DNA from: Streptomyces gilvus
GTDB lineage: Bacteria; Actinomycetota; Actinomycetes; Streptomycetales; Streptomycetaceae
DNA length: 64,000 bases
Assembly (NCBI RefSeq): GCF_022513565.1
Contig: NZ_JAKWBE010000023.1
Span: 62,001 to 126,000 of the forward strand
Direction of reading: 5' to 3'
The notes under the pieces were generated by a model. The model had not been told where the DNA came from. It searched no databases and worked only from the letters and a program-made list of their open reading frames with translations. This document shows, piece by piece, positions 15,438 through 25,640 of the stretch. Made by a program: the position numbers and the translations under genes. The stretch's first letter is position 1. Every line of letters starts with the position of its first letter.

Positions 15438-17366
15438 TCACAGCTGGGTCGGCTGGCGCTGGGTCAGGCCGTAGGTCTGCGCGATCGCGTTCCACAGGTC
15501 GGCCGCCCTGGCCTTCTGCTGGCTGGCGGTGCCGCTCTCGCGGTTGCCGGCCGCGGTCTGGCCCGTGGTGCGGGCCTGGCCCTTCTTGCAGCCCTTCTTG
15601 GCGCCGCCGACCTGGTCGGCCCAGGCCGCGTAGTGGTTGTCGGCCGCCGCGGACGCCTGCCAGGCCCGGGTGAGGGCGGTGGTCAGTTCGGCGTGGTTGG
15701 GCAGCTTGTCGACGGACAGGCCGGAGAGGTCGGTGACCAGCTGGGTGCGCTGCTTGGCGGCGTCGCGCAGGTCCGAGGCCGCGCCATCCAGGTTCCGGCA
15801 CGCCTTCACGTTCGCCACCGCGGCGATCACCGAAGCCCGGCTGTTGCCGCTGTCGGACAGCAGCTTGTCCAACGCGACGGCCTGCTGCTTCGCGGGGTCC
15901 GCCGCGGACGCGGAGGAGGAGCCGTCGGTGGCGGGCGCGGTGGCGGAGACGGTCTGGTTCTTGTCCTTGCCGCCGCCGCCTCCGCCGCCGAGCAGCGCGC
16001 CGGCCCCGACGCCGATCACCACGATGCCGATGCCGACGGCCGCGATGAGCGGCACCTTCGACCGGCCGCGCCCGCCGCGTTCCTCCTGCGGCGGCGCGTA
16101 GGAGGCGGGCGGCTGCTGGTCGTACGGCGGCTGGGGCGCCTGTCGGCCGTACGAGGGCGCCGGCTGCTGTCCGTACGGCGGCTGGGCGGCGGGGGGCTGC
16201 TCGTAGCGGGGCAGCTGCTGCGTGGCCCCGGCGGGGCCGTCACCGGCCGGCCCGCCGCGGAACAGGTTGTCGAACTCGGCGGGCGGCTGCCGGTCCCCGC
16301 CGGGCTGGGCACCGTAGGGGCCCTGATCGGTCACGGGCGGCAGAACCTGCGTGGGCTGCGCGTCCGAACCAGCGACGGGCATGGGCCCGACCCCCGCGTG
16401 CGGGTTGCCGTGCGTCTGCGGGGCCCCCGGGAATCCGGTCGCACCCTGCGGGGGGTGCGACTGCGGGGCTCCCGGGAATCCGGTCGCGCCTTGCGGGCCG
16501 TGCCCCCCGAACCCGGCCTCACCCATCCCAGCCTGCGCTTCATGCGCCTGCGCTTCATGCGCCCCGAACCCCGTCGCGCCCGAACCAGCCTGCGAGGCGT
16601 GCGTCTGGGCGGTGTGCCCTGCGAACCCCGTCGCGCCCGTCCCGGCCTGCGGGTCATGCGCCTGCGGGGAGCCCGGGAACCCTGTCGGGCCGGTCTCACC
16701 CTGGGGAGCGTGCGTCTGCGGGCCGTGCCCCGCGAATCCCGCCGTGCCGGCCCCCGGCTGCGGGGCGTGTCCCGGGAAGCCGGACGCCGCGCCCCCCGTC
16801 GGGCCCACCTCGGGTGGCAGCGGGCCCGGGCCTACCGGTGGGATGTACTGGGTCGCGGCCTCGTCGCCGTTCGCGGGGACGGGCGGCAGGAACTGGGTGG
16901 CGCCTTCGCTGCCGGGCACGGGCGCACCGGCGGGCATGCCGGATGCGGTGACCGGCGGTATGTACTGGGTCGCCCCCTCGTCGGCCGCGGGGGGCAGGGG
17001 GGTGCCGTAGCCGTCGTTGGCCGGCGGCAGGGGCTGGGAGGTGGTGGAGGTGGTCCACTGGTCGGGGGCCGCCCAGGACTGGTCCGGCGGGGTCGGCCAG
17101 GACTGGGCCGGGGGCGGCGCCGGGGTCTGGTGCTGGTCGGGGCCCCAGGGCGTGCCCCAGGACTGGCCGCCGGGCGGGGCCGAGGCCGGGGGGCCGGCCG
17201 GCGGCGGGGCGGAGGAGCCGCCGTAGGAACCGGTGTGACCGCTCGGTGCCGCGGGCTGGGTGTTCAGCATGCCCGGGAGCAAGGGTTCGCCGCCGTCGGA
17301 GGGCAGCACGATGCCTTCGCGCGCCTCGCGCGGCGAGGGCTTCTCGCCCTGTCCACTCTGCGTCAC
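15438..17366 (-). CDS. Pro/Gly/Gln-rich single-pass membrane protein of unknown function
   Basis: A 642-aa protein. Residues 1-430 are disordered, Pro/Gly/Gln-rich and repetitive, with recurring ATQYIPPV, ATQFLPPV and GATGFPGAPQ units. A basic stretch then precedes one transmembrane helix near residue 440 (VPLIAAVGIGIVVIGVGAGAL) and a Gly run. The C-terminal 170 residues are predicted extracytoplasmic, helical and contain two cysteines. The GTG start has TAGGAG upstream. The architecture recalls Streptomyces proteins with a disordered cytoplasmic scaffold and an external sensor or wall domain. I do not recognise a function. Confidence 0.8.
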   Translation of the reverse strand: MTQSGQGEKPSPREAREGIVLPSDGGEPLLPGMLNTQPAAPSGHTGSYGGSSAPPPAGPPASAPPGGQSWGTPWGPDQHQTPAPPPAQSWPTPPDQSWAAPDQWTTSTTSQPLPPANDGYGTPLPPAADEGATQYIPPVTASGMPAGAPVPGSEGATQFLPPVPANGDEAATQYIPPVGPGPLPPEVGPTGGAASGFPGHAPQPGAGTAGFAGHGPQTHAPQGETGPTGFPGSPQAHDPQAGTGATGFAGHTAQTHASQAGSGATGFGAHEAQAHEAQAGMGEAGFGGHGPQGATGFPGAPQSHPPQGATGFPGAPQTHGNPHAGVGPMPVAGSDAQPTQVLPPVTDQGPYGAQPGGDRQPPAEFDNLFRGGPAGDGPAGATQQLPRYEQPPAAQPPYGQQPAPSYGRQAPQPPYDQQPPASYAPPQEERGGRGRSKVPLIAAVGIGIVVIGVGAGALLGGGGGGGKDKNQTVSATAPATDGSSSASAADPAKQQAVALDKLLSDSGNSRASVIAAVANVKACRNLDGAASDLRDAAKQRTQLVTDLSGLSVDKLPNHAELTTALTRAWQASAAADNHYAAWADQVGGAKKGCKKGQARTTGQTAAGNRESGTASQQKARAADLWNAIAQTYGLTQRQPTQL

Positions 17367-17588
17367 CGGGACTCCTACACATGGGGGGACCTTGTGAATC
17401 GTCGGCTCACGCTACCGGGTCCCCCGAGCCGGGTGCCACGCAGCTCAGGCCTCAACCTCCCTCCCTGTGACAGCCGTAACAGAATCGCTCTACAGCGCGC
17501 TCTTTATGTCCACCGCGTGCGCGAACCCGCACGACAACCGGCCGTTTCCCGCAACTTCACACACGCGGAACCGGCCGGTCGCCCGCCC

Positions 17589-18974
17589 TCACGCCGCCGC
17601 CTGCAACTCCATCCGCGCCCCGAACTCCCGCACCACCGGCTCCTCCCGGTACGGCTCGAGCCGCTGCTGGAAGTCCTCCAGGTACTCGGCGCCCCGGTTG
17701 GAGCGCAGGGTCTCCAGCAGCTCGACCGCTTTGAGTCCGGTGGTGCAGGCCTGTTCGATCTCGCGCTGCTGCACCTGCGCGGTGGCCAGCAGCACGTACC
17801 CGATGGCCCGCCTGCGCGCCTTCGTCTCCGGCAGCCCGGCCAGCGACTCCTGCGCGCACCGCGCGGCCGCCTCGGCCTGTCCGAGGTCGCGGTGGCAGTG
17901 CGCCAGCTCGTCGGCCAGATACGCCTCGTCGAAGTGCGTGATCCACGCCGGGTCGTCCCCGGAGTCGGCGTCGGCCGCCTCCAGCGCGCTCACCGCCCGC
18001 CCGGACGCCAGCTGGGCCGCCCGCGCGTCGCCCATCAGGGCGTGCCCGCGTGCCTCCGCCGCGTAGAACATCGACTCCGCGCGCGGGGAGACCCGTCCCC
18101 GCGCCCCTTCCTGCGCCGCCCGCGCCAACTGCGCGATCTCCCGCGGGTTTCCGAGCTGCGCGGCGAGGTGGCTCATGGAGGCGGCCAGCACATAGCCGCC
18201 GTACCCCCGGTCGCCCGCCGCCTGCGCGAGCCTGAGCGCCTGGATGTAGTACCGCTGGGCCAGGCCCGGTTGGCCGGTGTCGACGGCCATGTACCCGGCG
18301 AGCTCGGTGAGTCGGGCGACCGCGGCGAACAGGTCACGGCCCACCGCCTCCCGGTACGAGCCCGCCAGCAGCCCCGAGACGACGCTGTTGAGGTAGTGCA
18401 CGACGACCGGGCGCACATGTCCGCTGCCGTACTGGTGGTCCAGGTCCACGAGGGCCTGGGTCATCGCCGAGACGGCCGCCACGTCGGACTGTCCGACGCG
18501 CGGGCCCGCCGAGCGCGCCACCTGTGCGTCCGGAGAGGAGATCAGCCAGTCCCGGCTCGGCTCCACCAGCGCGGACGCGGCGACGGACGAGCCGGACAGG
18601 AAGTCCCGTCGGCCCACGTCACTGCGCCACAGCTCGCAGACCTGCTCGATGGCTCCCAGTACCGTCGGCGAGAACTGGAGCCCGACGCCCGAGGCGAGGT
18701 TCTTGCCGTTGGCCATGCCGATCTCGTCGATCGTGACCGTACGGCCGAGTTTGCGGCCCAGCGCCTCCGCGATGATCGCGGGCGCCCGGCCCCGGGGCTG
18801 CTGTCCGCGCAGCCAACGGGCCACGGACGTCTTGTCGTAGCGCAGGTCGAGGCCGTGCTCGGCGCCGCACATGTTGACCCGGCGGGCGAGCCCGGCGTTC
18901 GAGCACCCCGCCTCCTGGATGAGCGCCTGCAGCCGTTCGTTCGGCTGCCGCGCGACGAGAGGCCTTGCGGCCAT
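17589..18974 (-). CDS. XRE-type transcriptional regulator with TPR-like C-terminus
   Basis: A 461-aa regulator. Residues about 10-75 form a divergent helix-turn-helix (LIQEAGCSNAGLARRVN, TSVARWLRGQQPRGRAPAII). A second region carries the RRDFLSGSSVAASALVEP motif seen in NsdA/NsdB-type Streptomyces developmental regulators, and residues about 150-460 are helical repeats resembling TPRs. NsdA-like proteins repress antibiotic production and development; equivalence to a specific one is not claimed. The ATG at 18974 has an AGGGGG ribosome binding site. It is monocistronic. Confidence 0.88.
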   Translation of the reverse strand: MAARPLVARQPNERLQALIQEAGCSNAGLARRVNMCGAEHGLDLRYDKTSVARWLRGQQPRGRAPAIIAEALGRKLGRTVTIDEIGMANGKNLASGVGLQFSPTVLGAIEQVCELWRSDVGRRDFLSGSSVAASALVEPSRDWLISSPDAQVARSAGPRVGQSDVAAVSAMTQALVDLDHQYGSGHVRPVVVHYLNSVVSGLLAGSYREAVGRDLFAAVARLTELAGYMAVDTGQPGLAQRYYIQALRLAQAAGDRGYGGYVLAASMSHLAAQLGNPREIAQLARAAQEGARGRVSPRAESMFYAAEARGHALMGDARAAQLASGRAVSALEAADADSGDDPAWITHFDEAYLADELAHCHRDLGQAEAAARCAQESLAGLPETKARRRAIGYVLLATAQVQQREIEQACTTGLKAVELLETLRSNRGAEYLEDFQQRLEPYREEPVVREFGARMELQAAA

Positions 18975-19281
18975 TGGCACTACCCCCTGTGGCTGCGGTG
19001 CCTGCCCACGCACCGAGTTGGCGTGTCCTTCCTGCCGGATCCCCTGCCGTGGGGGGCGAAAAGATCCGGCCGGGAAGATCAATGCCCCGCGGACATACCG
19101 ACAATGCGAGGCATGCGAGGATTGCCGGGGTAAAGCTGATGCCGACCCCGCTACTGGCTACCCAGCTCACACCGGACTTCCTCCTCTGCGCCCCCGCCCG
19201 TGCACCCGTGCGCCCCGATGCGGAATCGTTGCCCCTCCCCCGCGCATATGGCGTGCGTAACCCCCGGTGATCACTAGAGTT

Positions 19282-19944
19282 GTGTTCATCGTGGACGAGA
19301 CCATCGCGGGGCCCGAAGCAGCCCGAATCCCGAAGCAGCGCGGAGAATCGCTGCTGGAGACCGCCGTTCGCTACGCCGAGGAGCGCCACTGGGACGTCTT
19401 CCCCGGCACCTGGCTGGAAGCCGTCGACGGGGTGCAGCACTGCTCCTGCGGCGACGCCGGGTGCGATACGCCGGGGGCGCATCCCGCGCGGGAGGACTGG
19501 GCGACGCTGGCGACCGGCAGCGCGACCGTCGCCCGCCGGATGTGGCAGAAGCAGCCGACGGCCTCGATCCTGCTGCCGACGGGGCAGACGTTCGACGCGA
19601 TCTCCGTCCCGGAGACGGCCGGGTTCCTGGCGCTGGCCCGCATGGAGCGCATGGAGTTGACGCTGGGTCCCGTGACGTTGACGCCGGACCGCCGGATGCA
19701 CTTCTTCGTGCTGCCGGGCGCCTCGGCGAAGGTTCCCGACCTGGTACGCAGGCTCGGCTGGTCCCCGTCCTCCCTCGATCTCGTCGCGCTGGGCGAGGGG
19801 GCCTACGTGGCCGCTCCGCCCACGCGCTACGGGTCCAGGGGGGCCGTGCAGTGGGCCTGCCGGCCCACCCCCGCCAACCGGTGGCTGCCGGACGCGGAGG
19901 AGCTGATCTCCCCGCTTGCCTATGCGTGCGGCCGGGACCGGTGA
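19282..19944 (+). CDS. bifunctional DNA primase/polymerase N-terminal-domain protein
   Basis: About 220 aa resembling the prim-pol N-terminal domain found alone in actinobacteria. Features: a conserved start (SLLETAVRYAEERHWDVFPG), a CSCGDAGCDTPGAHP zinc-like motif near residue 55 and WACRPTPANRWLP at the end. Stand-alone forms often lack full catalytic residues and have no proven role. Three in-frame GTGs (19267, 19282, 19291) compete. There is no Shine-Dalgarno sequence, and TAGAGT at 19275-19280 looks like a -10 box, so the transcript may be leaderless and the start is uncertain. Confidence 0.82.
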   Translation: MFIVDETIAGPEAARIPKQRGESLLETAVRYAEERHWDVFPGTWLEAVDGVQHCSCGDAGCDTPGAHPAREDWATLATGSATVARRMWQKQPTASILLPTGQTFDAISVPETAGFLALARMERMELTLGPVTLTPDRRMHFFVLPGASAKVPDLVRRLGWSPSSLDLVALGEGAYVAAPPTRYGSRGAVQWACRPTPANRWLPDAEELISPLAYACGRDR

Positions 19945-19964
19945 CCTGACCGTAGGGTTCAGGC

Positions 19965-20734
<770 letters not shown>

Positions 20735-20738
<4 letters not shown>

Positions 20739-22327
20739 CGGGCGACATCACCGGGACCGTCGTACGGCTGAAGCTGTCGCTGCTCAAGAACGGGCTCAGG
20801 CAGTCCGGGGGACGGCGGGCCGCGTACGTCGCGTCCGCCGTCGTCGTGCTGCTGTTCGGGGCGCTGCAGCTGCTCGGGCTGATCGCACTGCGCGGGCACG
20901 CCCACATCGACGCCGTGGTCGTGCTGCTGACGGCCGTGCTGGCGCTGGGCTGGGCGGTGATGCCGCTGTTCTTCCCCGGCGGCGACGAGACCCTCGACCC
21001 CACCCGGCTGGTGATGCTGCCGCTGCGGCCCCGCCCGCTGGTACGGGCGCTGCTCGCGGCCTCGCTGGTCGGCATCGGACCGCTGTTCACGCTGCTCCTG
21101 TTGATCGGTTCGACGGTCGCCGTCGCGCACGGGGGTGCGGCCTACGCCGTCGGAGTCGTCGCCGTCGTCCTCGCGCTGCTGGTGTGCGTGGCCCTCGCGC
21201 GGGCCGTCGCCGCCGCCAACATCCGCCTGCTGACCAGCCGCAGGGGCCGCGACCTCGCGGTGCTCAGCGGCCTGGTCGTCGCGATCGGGGCGCAGCTGGT
21301 CAACTTCGGTGCGCAGCGCCTGGGTTCGAGCGGACTGGCGCAGCTCGCGCCGGTCGGGGACGTGGTGCGGTGGCTGCCGCCCGCGTCGGCGATCGGCGCG
21401 GTGCGCTCCGTGAGCGAGGGGTCGTACGGCATCGCCGCCGCCCAACTCGCGCTCGCGGCCGGGGCGTTGGTGGTGCTGATCGCCGTGTGGGCGGGGCATC
21501 TGACCCGGCTGATGACCTCACCGGACGGCTCCACCCTGCAGGCCGACACCACGCCGGGCCGACGCGAGCGGACGTCCGGGAGGATGGCGCGGCTGCTGCC
21601 CGCCGGGCGGACCGGGACCGTCATGGAGCGCAGCCTGCGGTACGTCTGGCGGGACCCCAAGACCAAGGCCGCCTGGGTGACCTCGCTCGCCATCGGCCTC
21701 ATCGTGCCGGTGTTCAACGCCCTGCAGGGCACCGGCTCCGTCTACTTCGCGTGCTTCGCCGCCGGGATGCTCGGCATTCAGATGTACAACCAGTTCGGGC
21801 AGGACACGTCCGCGTTCTGGATGGTGGCGACCACGATCTCCTCCGCGCACGACGCCTACGTCGAGCTGCGCGGACGGGCGCTGGCGCTGCTGGTGATCAC
21901 CCTGCCGTACGCCACGCTCGTCACGGTCCTCACGACCGCGATGCTCGACGACTGGCCGCGCCTGCCCGAGGTGCTCGGTCTGTCCTTCGCCCTGCTCGGG
22001 GCGATGCTGGCCACCGGCGCGTGGACCTCGGCCCGCTTCCCGTACTCCATCCCGCAGGAGGGCTACAAGAACGTCGCCCCCGGCCAGACCGGCCTCGCCT
22101 GGATCTCCATCTTCGGCGGCATGGTCTCGGCGGCCCTGCTGTCCTCCCCGGTCATCGCCGTGACGATCTGGGTCAACGTGGTGGAGGACGGCGACAGTTG
22201 GAGCTGGGTCCTGCTGCCCCTGGGCGCGGCCTACGGGGCGGCGATCACCTGGGCGGGGCTGCGGCTCGCGGCGCCGCGCACGGCGGCCCGTCTCCCGGAG
22301 ATCCTGACGGCGGTGAGCAAGGGGTGA
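20735..22327 (+). CDS. ABC transporter permease (multi-TM)
   Basis: A 530-aa integral membrane protein with about 12 hydrophobic segments, e.g. AAYVASAVVVLLFGALQLLG near residue 30 and VVLLTAVLALGWAVMPLFF. It shows no ATPase motif and is coupled to the preceding ATPase by a 4-bp ATGA overlap. It has the layout of a fused two-half permease in exporters of unknown substrate common in Streptomyces. Confidence 0.9.
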
Positions 22328-22378
22328 GGGGCACGTGGTGCTTCGCGGAGTGCTTCAGCGAGCGCTTCAGCGAGCGCT
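22328..22378. repeat. GAGCGCTTCA tandem repeats between convergent genes
   Basis: A short stretch of near-direct repeats of GAGYGCTTCAGC (22340-22390) separates the convergent ABC permease and hydrolase genes and reaches into the hydrolase 3' end. It could help transcription termination. Confidence 0.4.
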
Positions 22379-23389
22379 TCACGGAGTGCTGAGCACGGAG
22401 TCCAGGAACGGCTCGATCGCGGCCCGCCAGGCCTCCGGCTGGTCGTAGTGGACCAGGTGGCCGGCGTCGGCGACCTCCGCGTACTGGCCACGGGGCAGTA
22501 CCCGCACCATTTCCTGCGCCTCCGCCCGCCCCAGCTCCCCGTCGAGCCCCCGCACCACCAGCGCCGGGCAGCACACCTGGGTGAGCTCCTCCCAGTGCGC
22601 GTCGTACACCCAGGTCTCCCGGGACTTCAGCATCTGCTCGGGTTCGAAGACCGGCCGCCAGCCGTCGGCGGACTCGTGCATCACCTCGGCGTAGAACTCC
22701 CCGCGCGCCGGATTGCGCCGCTCCACCCAGGGATCGTCCTCACCGAACCACTTGCGTACGTCCGCCAGGGTGGCGAAGGGGACGGGCCAGGCCCGGAACC
22801 AGTCCGCCCATTCCCGCTGCGAGGCGGCGCCGAGGGCGGAGGCCCGCATGTCGCAGATGACCAGGCCCCGCACCAGCTCGGGACGCTTCGCGGCGAGCTG
22901 CCAGGCGGTCAGCGCGCCCATGGCGTGGCCGACGAGGACGGCCGGGGCGAGGCCGAGCTGTTCGAGGGCGGCCTCCGCGTCCTCGACGTATGCCTCACGG
23001 GTGTACGCGGCCTGTGGGGGCTTGTCGCTCTGGCCGTGTCCGCGCTGGTCGAGGGCGACCGCCCGGTGCCGTTCGGAGAGCCAGCGGGCGGTGGACGCCC
23101 AGTGCGAGGCGCGGCCCATCAGGCCGTGCAGTAACAGCACCCCGGGCGCGCGGTCCTGCTCGGCGTGCGGCGCGGCCCGGTGCGGGGGCCCCGCCTGCCG
23201 GGGGACGAGGCCGGACAGGTCAGTCTCGGGCAGGTCCGTCTCGGGCAGATCCGTCTCGGACAGATCGGTCCTGGCCGGGTCCGTCATGGCCAGGTCCGTC
23301 ATGGCCGGGTCCGTCTTGGGCGGGTCCCCGAACTCCCAGGCCGCGAGGCGAACGCCGCCCGCCCCGGTCACGTCGATGCGTCGCGCCAT
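22379..23389 (-). CDS. alpha/beta hydrolase-fold protein with altered nucleophile motif and coding minisatellite
   Basis: A 336-aa alpha/beta hydrolase. The oxyanion motif HGLMGRASHW, the strand DQRGHGQSDKP and the late His in ADAGHLVHYD are present. The nucleophile elbow, however, reads VGHAMGALTAW: the expected Ser of G-x-S-x-G is Ala (codon GCC). It may be non-catalytic or use another residue. Between residues about 20 and 57 a 15-bp repeat encodes pentapeptides such as TDPAM, TDLAM, TDLSE and TDLPE, which breaks the usual N-terminal strand. Expression context: monocistronic, upstream region with a terminator. Confidence 0.87.
   Translation of the reverse strand: MARRIDVTGAGGVRLAAWEFGDPPKTDPAMTDLAMTDPARTDLSETDLPETDLPETDLSGLVPRQAGPPHRAAPHAEQDRAPGVLLLHGLMGRASHWASTARWLSERHRAVALDQRGHGQSDKPPQAAYTREAYVEDAEAALEQLGLAPAVLVGHAMGALTAWQLAAKRPELVRGLVICDMRASALGAASQREWADWFRAWPVPFATLADVRKWFGEDDPWVERRNPARGEFYAEVMHESADGWRPVFEPEQMLKSRETWVYDAHWEELTQVCCPALVVRGLDGELGRAEAQEMVRVLPRGQYAEVADAGHLVHYDQPEAWRAAIEPFLDSVLSTP
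23217..23330. repeat. 15-bp minisatellite in hydrolase gene
   Basis: About eight copies of a 15-bp unit resembling GTCCGTCATGGCCGG, degenerating toward one end, translated on the minus strand as acidic TD-rich pentapeptides. Copy number probably varies between strains. Confidence 0.75.
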
Positions 23390-23928
23390 GGTCCTGGCAC
23401 CCCCCTAGCTCTGCTCGGACCGCTCCCGCTCGAGCCGGCCGGTCCTGTGAACCGTGTCCTGCCGTTGCCGTGCACTCACTCCTGAAGCGCAGATTCCGCG
23501 TTCCCCGTCACTCGCAGACTATCGAATGGGTATTCGAAAATGCCGTTCCGCCGGACAACACCCCTCGTTCGAGTGACCACACTCGAGGAATGATCGCCGC
23601 CGCCCAGGGGAGATCTTCAGCGGGAGGCGGACCGCTCGGGGAAAACGGTCCGAGGGGAATGACCCTGAGAGCTCGGGGCTCCGGGTCAGCACAGGGGAGG
23701 ACAGGCCCCGGCGCCACAAGGCGCCGGGGCCATCCACATGTCCGCGGCACATCCCTGTCCCCCCTCGGTCATATGCCTCACGCGACAGCCTGGCACGCGA
23801 TCCGGCCGAGCGCTCCGATTTCGGCGCACAGACTCCGGGCCGTGACCTCACCCCCGCACGGACCGGCACGACGCCCCTACCTCACACAGGCGCCGGGAAG
23901 GCGTCAGCGCTTGGCGGCGAAGGCGTGG
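23390..23928. other. 539-bp non-coding region with strong terminator
   Basis: No convincing gene was found. A perfect 12-bp-stem hairpin lies at 23704-23731. The rest is upstream sequence for the hydrolase gene and downstream sequence of dmdR1. A small direct duplication of GTCAGCGCTTGGCG occurs at 23904-23917 and again at the dmdR1 stop. Confidence 0.5.
23704..23731. terminator. perfect hairpin terminator
   Basis: GGCCCCGGCGCC, loop ACAA, then GGCGCCGGGGCC. The stem has 12 uninterrupted GC pairs and no T tract, the usual form in Streptomyces. It lies beyond the 3' end of dmdR1. Confidence 0.75.
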
Positions 23929-24621
23929 TCAGCGCTTGGCGACGAAGACATGGGAGGCGACGTCCGCCTCCAGCTCGGCGGCCTCGCCCCCGCTGCCCAC
24001 CAGCACACCGCCCGCCGACTCCGTCACGCTGACCACCGAACCGGGCTGCACACCCGCGCGCCGCAGCGTGTACATCAACTGCGCGTCCGTCTGGATCGGC
24101 TCGCCGATACGGCGCACCACGACCGTCTTCCCGTCCGACCCCGGATCCAGGTCCGCCAGCGACACCATGCCCTCGTCCAGGAACGGGTCCGCGCCGTCCT
24201 TCTCGCCCAGCTCCTCCAGGCCCGGAATCGGGTTCCCGTACGGCGACTCCGTCGGGTGCCGCAGCAGCTCCAGCACGCGCCGCTCGACGGCCTCGCTCAT
24301 CACGTGCTCCCAGCGGCACGCCTCCGCGTGCACCTGCTCCCACTCCAGGCCGATCACGTCGACCAGCAGACACTCCGCGAGCCGGTGCTTGCGCATCACG
24401 CGCGTGGCGAGCCGGCGGCCCTCGTCCGTCAGCTCCAGATGCCGGTCGGCGGCCACCGCGACCAGTCCGTCCCGCTCCATCCGCGCCACCGTCTGGCTCA
24501 CGGTCGGCCCGCTCTGGTCGAGCCGCTCGGCGATCCGGGCACGCATGGGGACCACACCTTCCTCCTCCAGCTCGAGGATGGTGCGGAGATACATCTCCGT
24601 GGTGTCGATCAGTCCGGACAT
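23929..24621 (-). CDS. dmdR1: iron-dependent DtxR-family repressor DmdR1
   Basis: A 230-aa metalloregulator. N-terminal winged helix (MYLRTILELEEEGVVPMRARIAERLDQS region; recognition helix GPTVSQTVARMERDG), then a metal/dimer domain with HRLAECLLVDVIGLEW, EACRWEHVMSEAVE and HPTESPYGNPIPG, and an SH3-like C-terminus. With Fe2+ it represses siderophore genes at iron boxes. Length, sequence and divergence from a SIS gene fit S. coelicolor SCO4394 as I recall it. No iron box was found at its own promoter. A long antisense ORF covers the gene. Confidence 0.93.
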   Translation of the reverse strand: MSGLIDTTEMYLRTILELEEEGVVPMRARIAERLDQSGPTVSQTVARMERDGLVAVAADRHLELTDEGRRLATRVMRKHRLAECLLVDVIGLEWEQVHAEACRWEHVMSEAVERRVLELLRHPTESPYGNPIPGLEELGEKDGADPFLDEGMVSLADLDPGSDGKTVVVRRIGEPIQTDAQLMYTLRRAGVQPGSVVSVTESAGGVLVGSGGEAAELEADVASHVFVAKR

Positions 24622-24637
24622 ACGTGCCCCTCGATGA
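23936..24637 (+). other. adm-like antisense ORF overlapping dmdR1
   Basis: A 233-codon plus-strand ORF lies entirely opposite dmdR1. In S. coelicolor an antiparallel ORF (adm) overlapping dmdR1 has been reported to be expressed and to affect antibiotic and siderophore production (established knowledge, recalled). Here the product is Ser/Arg/Thr-rich with codon bias typical of a shadow frame, so coding status rests only on the published precedent. Confidence 0.35.
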
Positions 24638-24774
24638 GATCTGCCGGAAGCACGAGCAGCTTCCCGGCGCGTGCGCTGGCCCTGGACTCAATTCTGACGC
24701 ATACCACTGACAACCGTGCCGCACCGTGCGAACGCGGGCCACACGCCCTCGACCAAGGGTCCTGCCCCACCGTA

Positions 24775-24800
24775 TTGACACGGCAGTGGTCCAGACCGCA
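24775..24800 (+). promoter_or_regulatory. promoter with DasR dre-type operator
   Basis: TTGACA at 24775-24780 is a consensus -35 box. It is followed at 24785-24800 by AGTGGTCCAGACCGCA, which closely matches the DasR response element (consensus ANTGGTCTAGACCANT, recalled). The operator occupies the -35/-10 spacer region of the SIS gene promoter, so GlcNAc-6P/GlcN-6P-relieved repression by DasR is expected. Confidence 0.7.
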
Positions 24801-24848
24801 CGGTGATCCGCGACACAGCCGCCCCCACCCGCCCCGGAAGGGACCCGC

Positions 24849-25604
24849 ATGAGCGACGCCACCCTGGCCGACCAGTTCCTCGACGCCGCGATCGAGCTTC
24901 TGCGACGGGTCCGGGACGAGGAGACGGAGGCCGTCGCGGCGGCCGGCACACTGCTCGCCGACACCGTCGCCGACGGGGGCCGCCTCTTCGCCTTCGGCGC
25001 CGGCCACTCCTCGCTGCCCGCCCAGGACGTCGTCTACCGCGCCGGCGGGCTCGCCCTGATGAACCTGCTCGCCGTGCCCGGCGTCGTGGGCGTCGACGTC
25101 ATGCCCGCCACCCTCGGCTCCGCCCTGGAGTGCGTCGACGGACTCGCCAGCGCGGTCCTGGACACCTCCCCGCTCCGCGCGGGCGACGCGCTGGTCGTCA
25201 TCTCCCTCTCCGGCCGCAACGCCCTCCCCGTGGAGATGGCCATGAAGGCCCGCGCCCTCGGCGTGAAGGTCATCGGCCTCACGTCCGTGGCGTACGCGAC
25301 GGAGACCCGCTCCCGCCACGCTTCGGGCACCTACCTCAAGGACCACTGCGACATCGTCCTGGACTCCAAGATCGCCATCGGGGACGCGACCCTCACCGTG
25401 GACACCGTCCCGGCCCCCTTCGCCCCCGCCTCCACGGTCGTCACCAGCGCGATCATGCAGGCCGTGATGGCGACGGCAGCGGGTTCTCTGGCCGAGCGGG
25501 GCATCGAGCCGCCACTGCTGAGGTCCGGCAACGTGGACGGCGGCCACGACTGGAACACCAGGGTGATGACCGAGTACGCGGACCGCATCTTCTACCGGCG
25601 TTAG
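24849..25604 (+). CDS. nagS: SIS-domain sugar-phosphate protein, NagS-like
   Basis: A 251-aa SIS-fold protein. The sugar-phosphate binding SLSGRNALPVEMAMKA (about residues 118-133) has the typical Ser-rich loop, and FAFGAGHSSLPAQDVVYRAGG lies near 50. The orthologous position (divergent from dmdR1) and the dre site point to the S. coelicolor SCO4393 protein. I recall that protein as NagS, which acts on GlcNAc-6-phosphate and links aminosugar metabolism to toxicity. The assignment is by memory and context, not by alignment. It is a single-gene unit. Confidence 0.85.
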   Translation: MSDATLADQFLDAAIELLRRVRDEETEAVAAAGTLLADTVADGGRLFAFGAGHSSLPAQDVVYRAGGLALMNLLAVPGVVGVDVMPATLGSALECVDGLASAVLDTSPLRAGDALVVISLSGRNALPVEMAMKARALGVKVIGLTSVAYATETRSRHASGTYLKDHCDIVLDSKIAIGDATLTVDTVPAPFAPASTVVTSAIMQAVMATAAGSLAERGIEPPLLRSGNVDGGHDWNTRVMTEYADRIFYRR

Positions 25605-25640
25605 AGCCGCCTGATCGCGTCGGATCCGCCTGGCCCGTGC

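Noticed and set aside
15309..19133. 1274-codon plus-strand ORF opposite the Pro-rich and XRE genes
   Set aside because: It has wrong third-position GC bias, a low-complexity Arg/Gly-rich product and lies wholly antisense to two convincing genes.
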